A stretch of 36,792 nt of DNA, from assembly GCA_016281055.1 (NCBI GenBank), contig JAEEHW010000017.1:1-36792 (forward strand). The letters are read 5' to 3'. The notes under the pieces were generated by a model. It did not search any database, had not been told where the DNA came from, and saw only the letters and a program-made list of their open reading frames with translations. A program made the position numbers and the translations under genes. Source of the stretch: Prevotella sp. (GTDB taxonomy: Bacteria; Bacteroidota; Bacteroidia; Bacteroidales; Bacteroidaceae). This document shows, one piece after another, positions 1-6,888 of the stretch (positions are counted from its first letter, which is position 1; each line of letters opens with the position of its first letter).

Positions 1-171
1 AGCCTGCGACCCCACCGCCATGACGGTGACGCCGATAAGCGGCTCTCCGTTTTCGTCGGTCACCGTTCCGGTCACCTTCTTCGTACTCTGGGCACCAATA
101 GTCAGCGGTACAGCCAGCAAAAGCATGGCGGCACACTGCCTAAAGCCCATTCTAAAAGAGCTTTTCATCAT
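1..171 (-). CDS. SusC/RagA-family TonB-linked outer membrane protein, N-terminal fragment
   Basis: Only the first 57 codons lie in the window; the gene continues past the left edge. The visible part has two adjacent ATG codons (171-169 and 168-166), a signal peptide with a hydrophobic MLLLAVPLTIGAQ stretch, then KVTGTVTDENGEPLIGVTV. That is the start of the carboxypeptidase-regulatory-like domain that opens SusC/RagA receptors. In this family the protein forms a TonB-dependent channel that imports oligosaccharides together with a SusD lipoprotein, which would be expected outside the window. It lies downstream of the pectate lyase on the same strand but has its own promoter and is separated by a strong terminator. 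The substrate is not visible; pectin oligosaccharides would fit the neighbour. Confidence 0.85.
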   Translation of the reverse strand, partial: MMKSSFRMGFRQCAAMLLLAVPLTIGAQSTKKVTGTVTDENGEPLIGVTVMAVGSQA

Positions 172-229
172 TGTTTAAGTTGTTTTTTTTTATTAGTTAG
201 TATATTTAGCCTGTTAGTCAACTGAAATG

Positions 230-261
230 CAAAGTTACAAATAATAATCCATATCACCAAA
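230..261 (-). promoter_or_regulatory. Promoter of the SusC-like gene
   Basis: On the minus strand TAACTTTG (237-230) is preceded 20 bp upstream by TTTG (261-258), matching the Bacteroidetes -33/-7 pattern. The leader to the ATG is about 55 nt. Confidence 0.7.
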
Positions 262-326
262 TAAAATCGACGAAAAACATTTTATTGAGGATGAGATAGG
301 AGTGAATACATCATATAGCTACATTA

Positions 327-362
327 AATTTTAACCCCCTCGAATCCGAGGGGGTTAAAATT
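327..362 (-). terminator. Terminator of the pectate lyase gene
   Basis: A perfect 16-bp inverted repeat (327-342 and 347-362, 4-base loop) with five C:G pairs in its core and A/T-rich outer arms. Its right arm overlaps the TAA stop codon of the pectate lyase, so the hairpin begins right at the end of translation and separates this gene from the SusC-like gene. Confidence 0.8.
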
Positions 363-1617
363 ACTGACCACTCCAGTCATCGGCGGTCTGTAATGTTGCG
401 CCGGCGTAGGTGCCTACCTCTGACGGCACTTGCTCTACGCTCATTTCCTTATATATATAGGGTACGGTGACGGTGGTGGCGGTGCTTTCGTATGGTGTGG
501 CGGTGCGGTTGGTCTGTGTCCATGTGAATGCATCGGCGCCGTTGGCTCTGAAGGCGCTTTCTATGCCGTCGGCAAAGTAATTGCCTTCGATGAGGAACTC
601 CGAACTCTTTCGCGGGTTGATGCATGGTGCGGTGTTACCCACACAGGTGTAGTAGTTGTTGAGCATGTGTATCCTGCCCACTCTGCCCATGGGCATGCGC
701 TGACGGCAGCCTTCGCCCCAGTGGTTGTTGGCGAAGGTGATGTTGAGATAGCCCGTGGCCTCACGGTCGCTGTAACCAACAAGATTGGTGTTCTGGTGCA
801 TGTAGGAATGGGCTGTGTATTTGAAGGAGCACCAGCTGACGGTGATGAAGTCGGAACTGGCGGTGATGTCGAAGTTGCCGTCCATGCCGTCGTAAAACTC
901 GCAGTGGTCCACCCACACGTTTCTGCAGCCAAGGAGGCTGAGCAGGTCGGAGCCGCCCACGTCAATGGAGCCGGGACCATAGAAGCGTATGTTCCTTATT
1001 ATGATGTTTGAGCATCCGCCCAGCGACATCACTCCGGCATCGCGGTAGATCTCGGCAGTATCGCCCGTGAGGTTGATGATAGTCTGGCGTGTGTTGTATT
1101 CGGCCTTCTCCCTCACCCTTGCGCCGTTGGTCAGCGTGCCGCCGGTGCCGCCCGCCGTACTCATGCATGGTATGCCGGCATTGTCGAGTGCGGTTTTTAT
1201 CTCGTCGGTGACATACCACTGCGTGCGCAGCGTGGCGCCGTTGATGCCGATGACAGTGCGGCCAGTGAGTTCCCTCAGTTCTATCTTGCTGCTGACGATG
1301 AAGTCGCCTGCGGAGCCGTCGAGCACCACCACGCTGTATTTCTTGATGGCGTTCTTGATAGTCTTTTTCATGTCGCCACCGTTAGATTTCAGCACCTTGA
1401 CGCTCTGAATTGTTTCTGGTATGGGATATGAGAATGTGCCGCCGCCCGTCACATTGTATGCACAGGCACTGCTGCTGTCGGTGCGCGAGGTGCGCGTGCA
1501 GAAGCCGAACGGCTTGCCGAGGTCGTGATTAGACTTTGCCACAGTATTCATTGGCATCAGCGCCATAGACAGGCAAAGTGCTGCAAACAGTTGCCCCATA
1601 GTTTTTGAAAGTTTCAT
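361..1617 (-). CDS. Secreted pectate lyase, polysaccharide lyase family 1
   Basis: A 418-residue exported protein with a signal peptide (about residues 1-27). The central part is a right-handed beta-helix of the PL1 type. It has WVDHCEFYDGMDGNFDI (about 235-251), the WxDH motif followed by acidic residues likely to bind calcium, and further on CRQRMPMGRVGRIHMLNNYY (about 303-322), the R-rich stretch holding the catalytic arginine region of pectate lyases. The family cleaves polygalacturonate by calcium-dependent beta-elimination. Start: ATG at 1617 gives a good signal peptide and sits 26 bp downstream of a -7 box. It is transcribed alone, ending in the terminator at 327-362. With the GH28 at 5448 it indicates homogalacturonan use. 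The substrate subtype (pectate or methylated pectin) cannot be read from sequence. Confidence 0.9.
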   Translation of the reverse strand: MKLSKTMGQLFAALCLSMALMPMNTVAKSNHDLGKPFGFCTRTSRTDSSSACAYNVTGGGTFSYPIPETIQSVKVLKSNGGDMKKTIKNAIKKYSVVVLDGSAGDFIVSSKIELRELTGRTVIGINGATLRTQWYVTDEIKTALDNAGIPCMSTAGGTGGTLTNGARVREKAEYNTRQTIINLTGDTAEIYRDAGVMSLGGCSNIIIRNIRFYGPGSIDVGGSDLLSLLGCRNVWVDHCEFYDGMDGNFDITASSDFITVSWCSFKYTAHSYMHQNTNLVGYSDREATGYLNITFANNHWGEGCRQRMPMGRVGRIHMLNNYYTCVGNTAPCINPRKSSEFLIEGNYFADGIESAFRANGADAFTWTQTNRTATPYESTATTVTVPYIYKEMSVEQVPSEVGTYAGATLQTADDWSGQ

Positions 1618-1642
1618 AGTATATTGATTTAATGTTCGGCTG

Positions 1643-1674
1643 CAAAGTTAAGAAAAAAAAATGTAACTGCCAAA
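1643..1674 (-). promoter_or_regulatory. Promoter of the pectate lyase gene
   Basis: Minus-strand TAACTTTG (1650-1643) with TTTG 20 bp upstream (1674-1671). The -33 box lies within AAATTTGGC, a context shared with the promoter at 2719-2748. Confidence 0.75.
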
Positions 1675-1694
1675 TTTATACTGAATATAATTGT

Positions 1695-1772
1695 GTTGCG
1701 ACAGATAACGGGGCTTTTTCCGCTGTCTGTCGCCTTTTTTGCGTGTTGTCGCAACGAAACGGAAGGAAAAAG
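1695..1772 (+). repeat. Terminator-like module, copy A (resembles 5165-5276)
   Basis: A 14-bp imperfect hairpin (1698-1711 with 1720-1733) is followed by a T run, then by TCGCAAC and GGAAGGAAAAAG. The same order of elements occurs at 5165-5242: GACAGATAACGG, hairpin, T run, GTCGCAAC, GGGAGGAAAAAG. In this copy GTTGCGACA (1695-1703) can also pair with TGTCGCAAC (1747-1755), which would exclude the terminator hairpin; copy B lacks that option. It sits between the divergent promoters of the pectate lyase and the barrel protein. Confidence 0.55.
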
Positions 1773-1805
1773 TAGCGATTCTTTTCTTACACTCAAAAAA
1801 CTGCG

Positions 1806-1813
1806 TAACTTTG
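1806..1813 (+). promoter_or_regulatory. -7 box for the outer-membrane barrel gene
   Basis: TAACTTTG on the plus strand 84 bp before the ATG at 1898. The -33 region has only a TTTT run, so just the -7 half is well matched. Confidence 0.5.
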
Positions 1814-1897
1814 CATCGTCAAAAGGAACAAACAAACATTCCTTACGACAAAAGCATATAGAAAAAAGAAAGTAAAACATAAAAAGAAAGGTTAGTT

Positions 1898-2506
1898 ATG
1901 AAAAAGTTTTTTGCAACAGCAGTAGCTGCATTATTCATGGTAATGAACATTAATGCACAGAATGAGGAGCTCAAACACGAGATAGGCGTTTCATACGGCT
2001 TAGGTATCTCATTAATCGGCGACGGTATAGGTCATGCAATCTCTCACGGTGTGTGGGATGCCATGAACGGCAGGGAATGGGCCAACGACAAGCAGTTGGG
2101 CACAATCGGCGTGGAATACTTCTACCACCCCGGCAATCCCAAACTCGCAGTGGGCGGCATCGTTACCTACGCACAGTATGGCGAGGACGTGGTTGACAAG
2201 TCTGACCACAACATAAAGTGCGGCGACCGCATACGCCGCTACGTCAGCGTGATGCCGGCAGTGAAATACTCTTGGGTAAACAAGAACCACTTTGCCCTTT
2301 ATTCTAAGGTTGCCGCAGGCGTGATGTTCAACTTCGAGAAAGAGAAGAACCTTGAGAATAACACCGAGTCTTCTTACAGCAATACATACTTCATGGCCCA
2401 GGTATCGCTGATAGGTGTTGAGTTCGGCAGCAAGGTACGCGGTTTCGTAGAGCTCGGCGGCGGCGAACAGGGCATCTTCCTGATGGGTATGAAATACAAG
2501 TTCTGA
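1898..2506 (+). CDS. Small outer-membrane beta-barrel protein, unknown function
   Basis: A 202-residue protein with a clear signal peptide (MKKFFATAVAALFMVMNINAQ). The rest alternates polar and hydrophobic residues and ends in ...FLMGMKYKF, a terminal phenylalanine typical of beta-barrel outer-membrane proteins. Several strands can be seen (KLAVGGIVTYAQYG, HFALYSKVAAGVMFNF, SLIGVEFGSKVRGFVELGGG). I do not recognise a named family. It is monocistronic, convergent with the lipoprotein pair, and followed by a repeat hairpin at 2547-2617. It might be a minor porin or a structural barrel; nothing ties it to pectin except its divergent position next to the lyase. Confidence 0.75.
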   Translation: MKKFFATAVAALFMVMNINAQNEELKHEIGVSYGLGISLIGDGIGHAISHGVWDAMNGREWANDKQLGTIGVEYFYHPGNPKLAVGGIVTYAQYGEDVVDKSDHNIKCGDRIRRYVSVMPAVKYSWVNKNHFALYSKVAAGVMFNFEKEKNLENNTESSYSNTYFMAQVSLIGVEFGSKVRGFVELGGGEQGIFLMGMKYKF

Positions 2507-2546
2507 TGCATATAATTTACGGTTGATAACTATAGCTTCGTAATAC

Positions 2547-2624
2547 CTATCATATTACACTGTAAAAGCTATCATATTACATGGTAAAAGATGCCCTTTT
2601 ACAGTGTAATATGATAGCTTTTAC
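2547..2624. repeat. 22-bp tandem and inverted repeat forming a long hairpin
   Basis: Two head-to-tail 22-bp units (2547-2568 and 2569-2590, differing at two positions) are followed by an exact inverted copy of the first (2596-2617) and the first bases of another inverted unit (2618-2624). The core ATTACACTGTAAAAGC recurs in the palindrome at 31547-31603. It lies between two convergent genes and could act as a terminator, but it has the look of a dispersed repeat family. The rest of the gap 2507-2918 holds the promoter and terminator listed next. Confidence 0.8.
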
Positions 2625-2718
2625 GATACCCCTTGTATCATCTTGAAAATAAGGAAATTATATGGGGCGAAAAAAATGCGCTGTGATACGGATTAATAAT
2701 CTTATTTTATTATGTCTG

Positions 2719-2748
2719 CAAAGTTAAGAAAAAAATCAAACCGCCAAA
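2719..2748 (-). promoter_or_regulatory. Orphan minus-strand promoter
   Basis: TAACTTTG (2726-2719) with TTTG 18 bp upstream (2748-2745), in the same AAATTTGGC ... TTAACTTTGCA context as the pectate lyase promoter. No gene follows on the minus strand before the 3' end of the barrel gene, so a transcript would run into the hairpin at 2547-2617. It may be a small RNA promoter or chance, since the T run of the adjoining terminator supplies part of the match. Confidence 0.35.
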
Positions 2749-2770
2749 TTTGGTATGAATTTGGCGGTTT
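2738..2770 (-). terminator. Terminator of the lipoprotein pair
   Basis: AAACCGCCAAATT (2738-2750) pairs perfectly with AATTTGGCGGTTT (2758-2770), loop of 7. On the minus strand it is followed by GATTTTTTTC, a rho-independent terminator about 150 nt past the stop of the gene ending at 2919. Confidence 0.7.
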
Positions 2771-2918
2771 GGATGGTTTTATGGCCTAAATTTTCCATTG
2801 GATTACCATAAAAGGTTTTCAAGATACTCTTATGCAAAAAATGGGAAGAAAACCGTTTTGGTCTCCTTCCCTATAAAGTGATAAACATAAGTTTAATACC
2901 ATCGATTAGTAGCCGATG

Positions 2919-3908
2919 TCATAAACGATACCCTATGCGCAATCCTATTCGATTAATCTTGTTTTTATAATATTCATTTCCGTAATATCTATCCGTAAAT
3001 TTAAAAGATTGCATACTGTAATAAAATGATAAATCAAATTTGTCAAAGCAATAACCGATGGAGAAGGAATAGTATAAGCCTCCGTCCATTTTAACGTCAG
3101 ATATTTTGAAAAGATGTTCAAAAGCATAACCTACTCTGGCATCAACGAAAGGTGTGTTTGCCGTTTTTCCAATATAATATCGCAAGTTACCAAATACAGG
3201 TTGGAAGAGAATATCCTCCTCATACTCTCTTTCATAGTTTGCCTCAGTTCCCACTCCTGCATACAGATTATTGTCAATGTGGTAACCAAGTAATATGGAC
3301 GCAGTTGGTATCAGTTTTTTCTTATCGAAAAATTCATTTTCGATATTATACGCACATCCCAGTTCTATTCCCCACGTAAATCCGTCGCGCAATGCTTCAT
3401 TTTTGTCATTTTCTATATTTCTGTTATTTTCAAGCTCTGGTTTGTTTCCAACGAGGGGAGTGATTTTAACGCCTTTCGGTGTGCTCAACTTCGTCTTTAT
3501 GCCTCGGAACGTTGGGTTTGCCCATACACTATCGTTGAGTGAACGGAAGTTTTTATATTTTGCAGGACGGCCTGTCACGGTCATTGATGTTATCTTCTTA
3601 GAGAAGAAACCTCGCTCCACGGTGTAAGTGAATTCCGGATTGACGAGCACATCGGCGTTGCCGTTTTGTTCGAGTGCCATGGCTTCCACTGTCTTCTTTA
3701 CGTTGCTGATGCCTCCACGGTTCACGTCTGCCGGCACGGGGTTCAGCGTTACGCTTACGCGATGGTCTGATACATCAAGGTCGGCAACCGTGGCATTATA
3801 TGTGGCAACATCAAAGTCTGCAGTCTTGGCAGTTTTCGATGTGGTGGTACACGACACCATGACCACCGACAATCCTGCAAGGCATATCATGGTTCTTAAT
3901 TTTTTCAT
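2919..3908 (-). CDS. Two-part lipoprotein: N-terminal repeat domain plus beta-barrel-like C-terminal half
   Basis: A 329-residue protein with a lipoprotein signal peptide (lipobox VMVSC, Cys20). Residues 20-145 match the whole of the neighbouring 142-residue lipoprotein: ATVADLDVS, a conserved RGGI.N.K turn, ADVLVNPEF, TVTGRPAKYK, LNDSVW.NP.FRG. Residues about 170-329 are a different module. It has alternating-hydrophobicity strands such as SILLGYHIDNNLYAGVGTEANY and VDARVGYAFEHLF, and ends IGLRIGYRL, like small outer-membrane barrels. I know no name for the N-terminal domain. It is second in a two-gene operon (19-bp gap) and ends at the terminator 2738-2770. A lipoprotein signal on a barrel-like protein is unusual; the C-terminal half may instead be a soluble beta domain. 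Confidence 0.75.
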   Translation of the reverse strand: MKKLRTMICLAGLSVVMVSCTTTSKTAKTADFDVATYNATVADLDVSDHRVSVTLNPVPADVNRGGISNVKKTVEAMALEQNGNADVLVNPEFTYTVERGFFSKKITSMTVTGRPAKYKNFRSLNDSVWANPTFRGIKTKLSTPKGVKITPLVGNKPELENNRNIENDKNEALRDGFTWGIELGCAYNIENEFFDKKKLIPTASILLGYHIDNNLYAGVGTEANYEREYEEDILFQPVFGNLRYYIGKTANTPFVDARVGYAFEHLFKISDVKMDGGLYYSFSIGYCFDKFDLSFYYSMQSFKFTDRYYGNEYYKNKINRIGLRIGYRL

Positions 3909-3927
3909 AACTGCTCGGTTTTAGATT

Positions 3928-4356
3928 TTACTTCCTAATTTTATTCTTGTATGTACCACGGAATACAGGATTACACCAAACACTGTCGTTGAGGCTGTGA
4001 TACCCTTTATATTTTGCAGGGCGGCCAGTTACCGTGATGCTGTTGATATTCTTGAAGAAGAAATTGTTTTGCACGGAAATAACAAACTCTGGCTCCACCA
4101 ATATATCAGCATCCTTGTCATACTTCTCCAATGCTTCCATGATGGCGGCACGCTTGGCATTGCCAATTCCACCGCGCTGTATTTCTTTTGACGGTGTCAT
4201 GGTGTACGTGATGCGTGTTGGCGATACTTCAAGGTCGGCAACGGTAGCACTGAGCAAATCTGCTGGCAATTCGGTTGTAGATGCCGTTTTCACTGTTGTT
4301 GTGCATGATACGATGGAAATTGCTACGGCTGCAGCAAACATGATAATCTTTTTCAT
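3928..4356 (-). CDS. Short lipoprotein, paralogue of the N-terminal half of the next gene
   Basis: A 142-residue protein with lipobox SIVSC (Cys18). It contains the same domain as residues 20-145 of the downstream gene, including RGGIGNAKRA, ADILVEPEF, ITVTGRPAKYK, HSLNDSVWCNPVFRG. It then stops after a short basic tail (TYKNKIRK), where the other protein continues into its barrel-like half. The pair looks like a tandem duplication in which one copy gained or lost the C-terminal module. Its promoter region contains the two 19-bp dyads at 4461-4498, so it may be controlled by the HTH protein encoded just upstream. Function unknown; cell-envelope location inferred from the lipobox. Confidence 0.75.
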   Translation of the reverse strand: MKKIIMFAAAVAISIVSCTTTVKTASTTELPADLLSATVADLEVSPTRITYTMTPSKEIQRGGIGNAKRAAIMEALEKYDKDADILVEPEFVISVQNNFFFKNINSITVTGRPAKYKGYHSLNDSVWCNPVFRGTYKNKIRK

Positions 4357-4422
4357 AGTCGTAAATGGTTTAGAGTTATTATTAGTTGATGATAAATATG
4401 ACTACGGTTAGTCTTGTAATTG

Positions 4423-4430
4423 CAAAATTA
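4423..4430 (-). promoter_or_regulatory. -7 box of the lipoprotein operon
   Basis: Minus-strand TAATTTTG about 66 bp before the ATG at 4356. No good -33 box is seen, which would suit a promoter that depends on an activator bound upstream, for example at 4461-4498. Confidence 0.5.
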
Positions 4431-4460
4431 TGTAAAAAATAGTTTAGGAAAAAGAAAAAG

Positions 4461-4498
4461 TGTAGTGACATTCGCTACATGTAGTAAACGTGGCTACA
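4461..4498. promoter_or_regulatory. Two abutting 19-bp dyads, TGTAG-N9-CTACA
   Basis: TGTAG-N9-CTACA occurs at 4461-4479 and again at 4480-4498 with no base between. Each half-site pair is perfect while the nine spacer bases differ. The block lies about 30-70 bp upstream of the -7 box at 4423-4430 and overlaps the stop codon of the HTH gene. This is the form expected of a tandem operator for a dimeric regulator; the adjacent HTH protein is the obvious candidate. Confidence 0.6.
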
Positions 4499-4724
4499 CT
4501 TTCGATTGCTTTTTATCTATGCGGTCATTGGTTTCGTCGCTTAACAGGTCGAAGAAATTATAGCGCATTATGGTGCTTATGCGCATGAGCAACTGCGTGT
4601 CTATGCTGTGTTTTTCAAACAAGTTGTAGATGTTAGTGCGGTGGCAGCCTAACTCTCGCGCCAACCACACCACGCTCTTGCCGTCCTGTCGGAGCTTTTC
4701 TTTAAGTTTTTGTCCTATGTGCAC
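4494..4724 (-). CDS. Small XRE-like helix-turn-helix protein
   Basis: With the GTG start at 4724 the product is 76 residues, beginning VHIGQKLKEKLRQDGKSVVWLARELGCHRTNIYNLFEK. This fits a lambda-repressor-type HTH: SVVWLARELGCHRTNIYNLF is the helix-turn-helix, followed by SIDTQLLMRISTIMRYNFFDLLS. An upstream in-frame ATG at 4796 would add 24 residues (MKQSATSCASCIYKGIHTIK...) that look unlike this family and would overlap the small reading frame ahead, so the GTG is preferred. No ligand or partner domain is present. It probably regulates itself or the lipoproteins downstream, whose upstream region carries the tandem dyads; that is inference. Confidence 0.7.
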   Translation of the reverse strand: MHIGQKLKEKLRQDGKSVVWLARELGCHRTNIYNLFEKHSIDTQLLMRISTIMRYNFFDLLSDETNDRIDKKQSKV

Positions 4725-4755
4725 GAGTGTAGTTCTTTTTATTGTGTGGATACCC

Positions 4756-4902
4756 TTATAGATGCAAGAAGCGCAGGAGGTTGCGCTTTGTTTCATTTAT
4801 CCAATCGGGCATCGCCAAACGCCACAGCAGAAGAATGATCAAACACATACCACCCACGCCGTTATATGCCCAGGCATACGGCGCAGGTGGCCATACGCGC
4901 AT
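4756..4902 (-). CDS. Possible 48-residue single-span membrane protein upstream of the HTH gene
   Basis: An ATG at 4902 opens a 48-codon frame with an aromatic- and proline-rich start (MRVWPPAPYAWAYNG), one hydrophobic helix (GGMCLIILLLWRLAM) and a basic tail (NETKRNLLRFLHL). It ends 31 bp before the HTH GTG start. The frame stays open upstream to a stop near 4985 but has no earlier ATG. A matched promoter at 5041-5072 points at it and no other gene lies between, which supports a two-gene operon. I do not recognise a family, and chance cannot be excluded at this length. Confidence 0.4.
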   Translation of the reverse strand: MRVWPPAPYAWAYNGVGGMCLIILLLWRLAMPDWINETKRNLLRFLHL

Positions 4903-5040
4903 GTTCCATACAACAGATGGGCGTCGTGACGTTTCTTTCCTTTTCTGCTTAGTAACAAATTTGGCGAATTTGATTGGATAAGGCTAAAAGCGCACTACGC
5001 TATCTTAATGTGGCCTCCGATTTCTCTCAGAAGCCGATTA

Positions 5041-5072
5041 CAAAAGTACAAATAAAAACTCATACTGCCAAA
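5041..5072 (-). promoter_or_regulatory. Promoter of the small-membrane-protein/HTH operon
   Basis: Minus-strand TACTTTTG (5048-5041) with TTTG 20 bp upstream (5072-5069). The leader to 4902 is about 130 nt, with no obvious structure. Confidence 0.6.
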
Positions 5073-5164
5073 AAAAGACTGAAAAAACACAAGTTTATTC
5101 GTAATAAATAGAATATCACTGAACATATTAAGCATATACTTGACAGCATTTTATAAAGAATGTG

Positions 5165-5276
5165 ACAGATAACGGAACGGATTCCGTTATCTGTAGCTTT
5201 TTTATTGCTCAGTCGCAACAAGATGGGAGGAAAAAGGGGGAGTGGATGGTGCGTGTGGAATATAACTGTAAATTTG
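5165..5276 (+). repeat. Terminator-plus-promoter module, copy B (resembles 1695-1813)
   Basis: ACAGATAACGGAA (5165-5177) and TTCCGTTATCTGT (5182-5194) form a perfect 13-bp stem with a 4-base loop and a following T run. Then come GTCGCAAC, GGGAGGAAAAAG and a TAAATTTG -7-like box (5269-5276). In copy A the same parts occur in the same order and near-identical spacing, ending at the barrel-gene -7 box. No plus-strand gene ends here, so the hairpin has no obvious gene to terminate. The stretch 5277-5366 holds nothing recognised. Confidence 0.55.
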
Positions 5277-5366
5277 CACTTGAAAGAAATGAAGAATGAT
5301 GAAGTGTATGAGGAATTATCTGAATGAATGATTTTTCCGCATGATATATAAAAATGTTGGATAAAG

Positions 5367-5397
5367 TTGCATAGGTTAATATTTTATGTTACCTTTG
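5367..5397 (+). promoter_or_regulatory. Promoter of the GH28 gene
   Basis: TTG (5367-5369) and TACCTTTG (5390-5397) separated by 20 bp, about 50 nt upstream of the ATG. Confidence 0.75.
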
Positions 5398-5447
5398 CAT
5401 GCGGAAAACTATTCTTAGATAATAATCATCACTAACAAGCCTATTTT

Positions 5448-6863
5448 ATGAAAAAAACTATTATTAGCTTTATTGCCTGCCTGGCCATGATGCACGGTCA
5501 GGCGGCGCCGAATCAGGACAACGCTGCTCAGAATGCCTGGAACACCACCTATCACCAGATAGAGAGCCGCATCAAGGTTCCGGAGTTTAAAGAAAAGACT
5601 TTCAAGGCTGCCGTGAAGCCCAACGCTTCCGCAAAGCAAAACCAACAGGCTATCAACAAGGCCATTGCAAAATGCTCGAAGGCAGGAGGCGGCAAGGTGA
5701 CAATACCTGCCGGCAAATACATGACAGGTCCGGTAACGCTGCAGTCGAATGTGAACCTCTGCGTAGAGAAGGGGGCGGAACTCGTATTCGCTTTCGACCG
5801 TTCTCTCTATCCTCTGGTATATACACGCTGGGAAGGCCTCGACCTGTGGAACTATCAGCCGTGCGTATATGCCATAGACTGCAAGAACATTGCACTGACA
5901 GGCGAGGGCACCATCAACGGCAACGGCTCTGACGACGGCAACTGGTGGTATATGAAGGGAATAAAAAACCACGGCTTCCACGAAGGTGTGGACGAATGGC
6001 AGGGCACGGCAAAGGAAGGTCCGCGTGCCGAACTCATAAAAATGTCGGACAACAACGTACCCGTCAACGAGCGAAAGTTTGGTTTGGGTAAGGGACTGCG
6101 CCCGCAGCTTGTGAACTTCGTGCGCTGCGAGAATGTGCTGATAGAGAATGTGCATCTGCTCAACTCTCCGTTCTGGGTGATTCATCCGCTTCTGTGCAAG
6201 AACCTCACCGTGCGCGGTGCATATATATATAATGAGGGACCTAACGGTGACGGCTGCGATCCAGAGTCGTGTGAGGACGTGCTGATAGAAAACTGCACCT
6301 TCCATACCGGCGATGACTGCATAGCGCTGAAGAGTGGCCGCAATGCTGATGGTCGCCGTGCCAACATACCGTGTAAGAACATCATCGTGCGCAAGTGCAA
6401 GATGGAGGACGGCCACGGCGGCGTGGTGGTAGGTTCGGAAATCAGCGGTGGTGCCGACAACGTGTTTGCAGAAGACTGCGACATGGACTCACCCCACCTT
6501 GACCGCGTGTTGCGCATCAAGACAAACACCTGCCGCGGCGGCGTTATACAGAATATCTTCATGCGCAACATCCGCGTGGGACAGTGTGCTGAGGCTGTGA
6601 TGCGCGTCAACCTGGTATATGAGCCCAACGAGATTGCAGAGCGCGGCCACATACCGACCGTGCGCAACGTGTATATGGAGAATGTGACCTGCAAGAAGTC
6701 GAAATACGGCATCCTCATCAATGGTCTGGATGACTCAGACAATGTTTATAACATCAACGTGAAGAACTGCCGCTTCGAGGGTCTTACTGCCGAACCGCTC
6801 ATGCGCACCGGCATGAGTCACGGCATCAACATGGAGAATGTAAGCATCTCTGCGAAGATGTAA
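5448..6863 (+). CDS. Polygalacturonase-type glycoside hydrolase, family GH28
   Basis: A 471-residue exported protein with a signal peptide (about residues 1-20), then a parallel beta-helix of the GH28 family. The conserved segments are present in order: NGDGCDPES (about 266), the NxD motif with a catalytic aspartate; GDDCIALK (about 288), with the paired aspartates; GHGGVVVGSE (about 322), with the catalytic-region histidine; and RIKT (about 355). The family hydrolyses alpha-1,4-galacturonic acid linkages in pectin by inversion. Residues 50-90 (KQNQQAINKAIAKCSKAGGG...) form the N-terminal cap seen in bacterial exo- and rhamnogalacturonan-type enzymes, so exo-action is likely but unproven. It probably acts in the periplasm on oligomers made by the PL1 lyase. 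Convergent with the next gene, sharing a bidirectional hairpin. Confidence 0.92.
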   Translation: MKKTIISFIACLAMMHGQAAPNQDNAAQNAWNTTYHQIESRIKVPEFKEKTFKAAVKPNASAKQNQQAINKAIAKCSKAGGGKVTIPAGKYMTGPVTLQSNVNLCVEKGAELVFAFDRSLYPLVYTRWEGLDLWNYQPCVYAIDCKNIALTGEGTINGNGSDDGNWWYMKGIKNHGFHEGVDEWQGTAKEGPRAELIKMSDNNVPVNERKFGLGKGLRPQLVNFVRCENVLIENVHLLNSPFWVIHPLLCKNLTVRGAYIYNEGPNGDGCDPESCEDVLIENCTFHTGDDCIALKSGRNADGRRANIPCKNIIVRKCKMEDGHGGVVVGSEISGGADNVFAEDCDMDSPHLDRVLRIKTNTCRGGVIQNIFMRNIRVGQCAEAVMRVNLVYEPNEIAERGHIPTVRNVYMENVTCKKSKYGILINGLDDSDNVYNINVKNCRFEGLTAEPLMRTGMSHGINMENVSISAKM

Positions 6864-6888
6864 GAGAAGTATATTATTTATACTTCTC
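6864..6888. terminator. Bidirectional hairpin between convergent genes
   Basis: GAGAAGTATA (6864-6873) pairs with TATACTTCTC (6879-6888). It starts right after the GH28 stop and its loop contains the stop codon of the minus-strand gene, so it serves both ends. Confidence 0.5.

Noticed and set aside
430..1011. Long open frame on the plus strand opposite the pectate lyase
   Set aside because: It is the antisense shadow of a clear PL1 gene, with no promoter and no recognisable domain.
1695..1755. Mutually exclusive hairpins considered as an attenuator or riboswitch
   Set aside because: The structure lies upstream of the barrel-gene -7 box, so it would not be in that mRNA, and the alternative pairing is absent from copy B.
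2547..2624. Regular repeats considered as a CRISPR array
   Set aside because: Units are contiguous or inverted with no spacers, and there are no cas genes.
5289..5327. 12-codon frame (MKNDEVYEELSE) after the TAAATTTG box of module B
   Set aside because: It looks like a gene start but is too short to support; it could be the stub of a lost gene.
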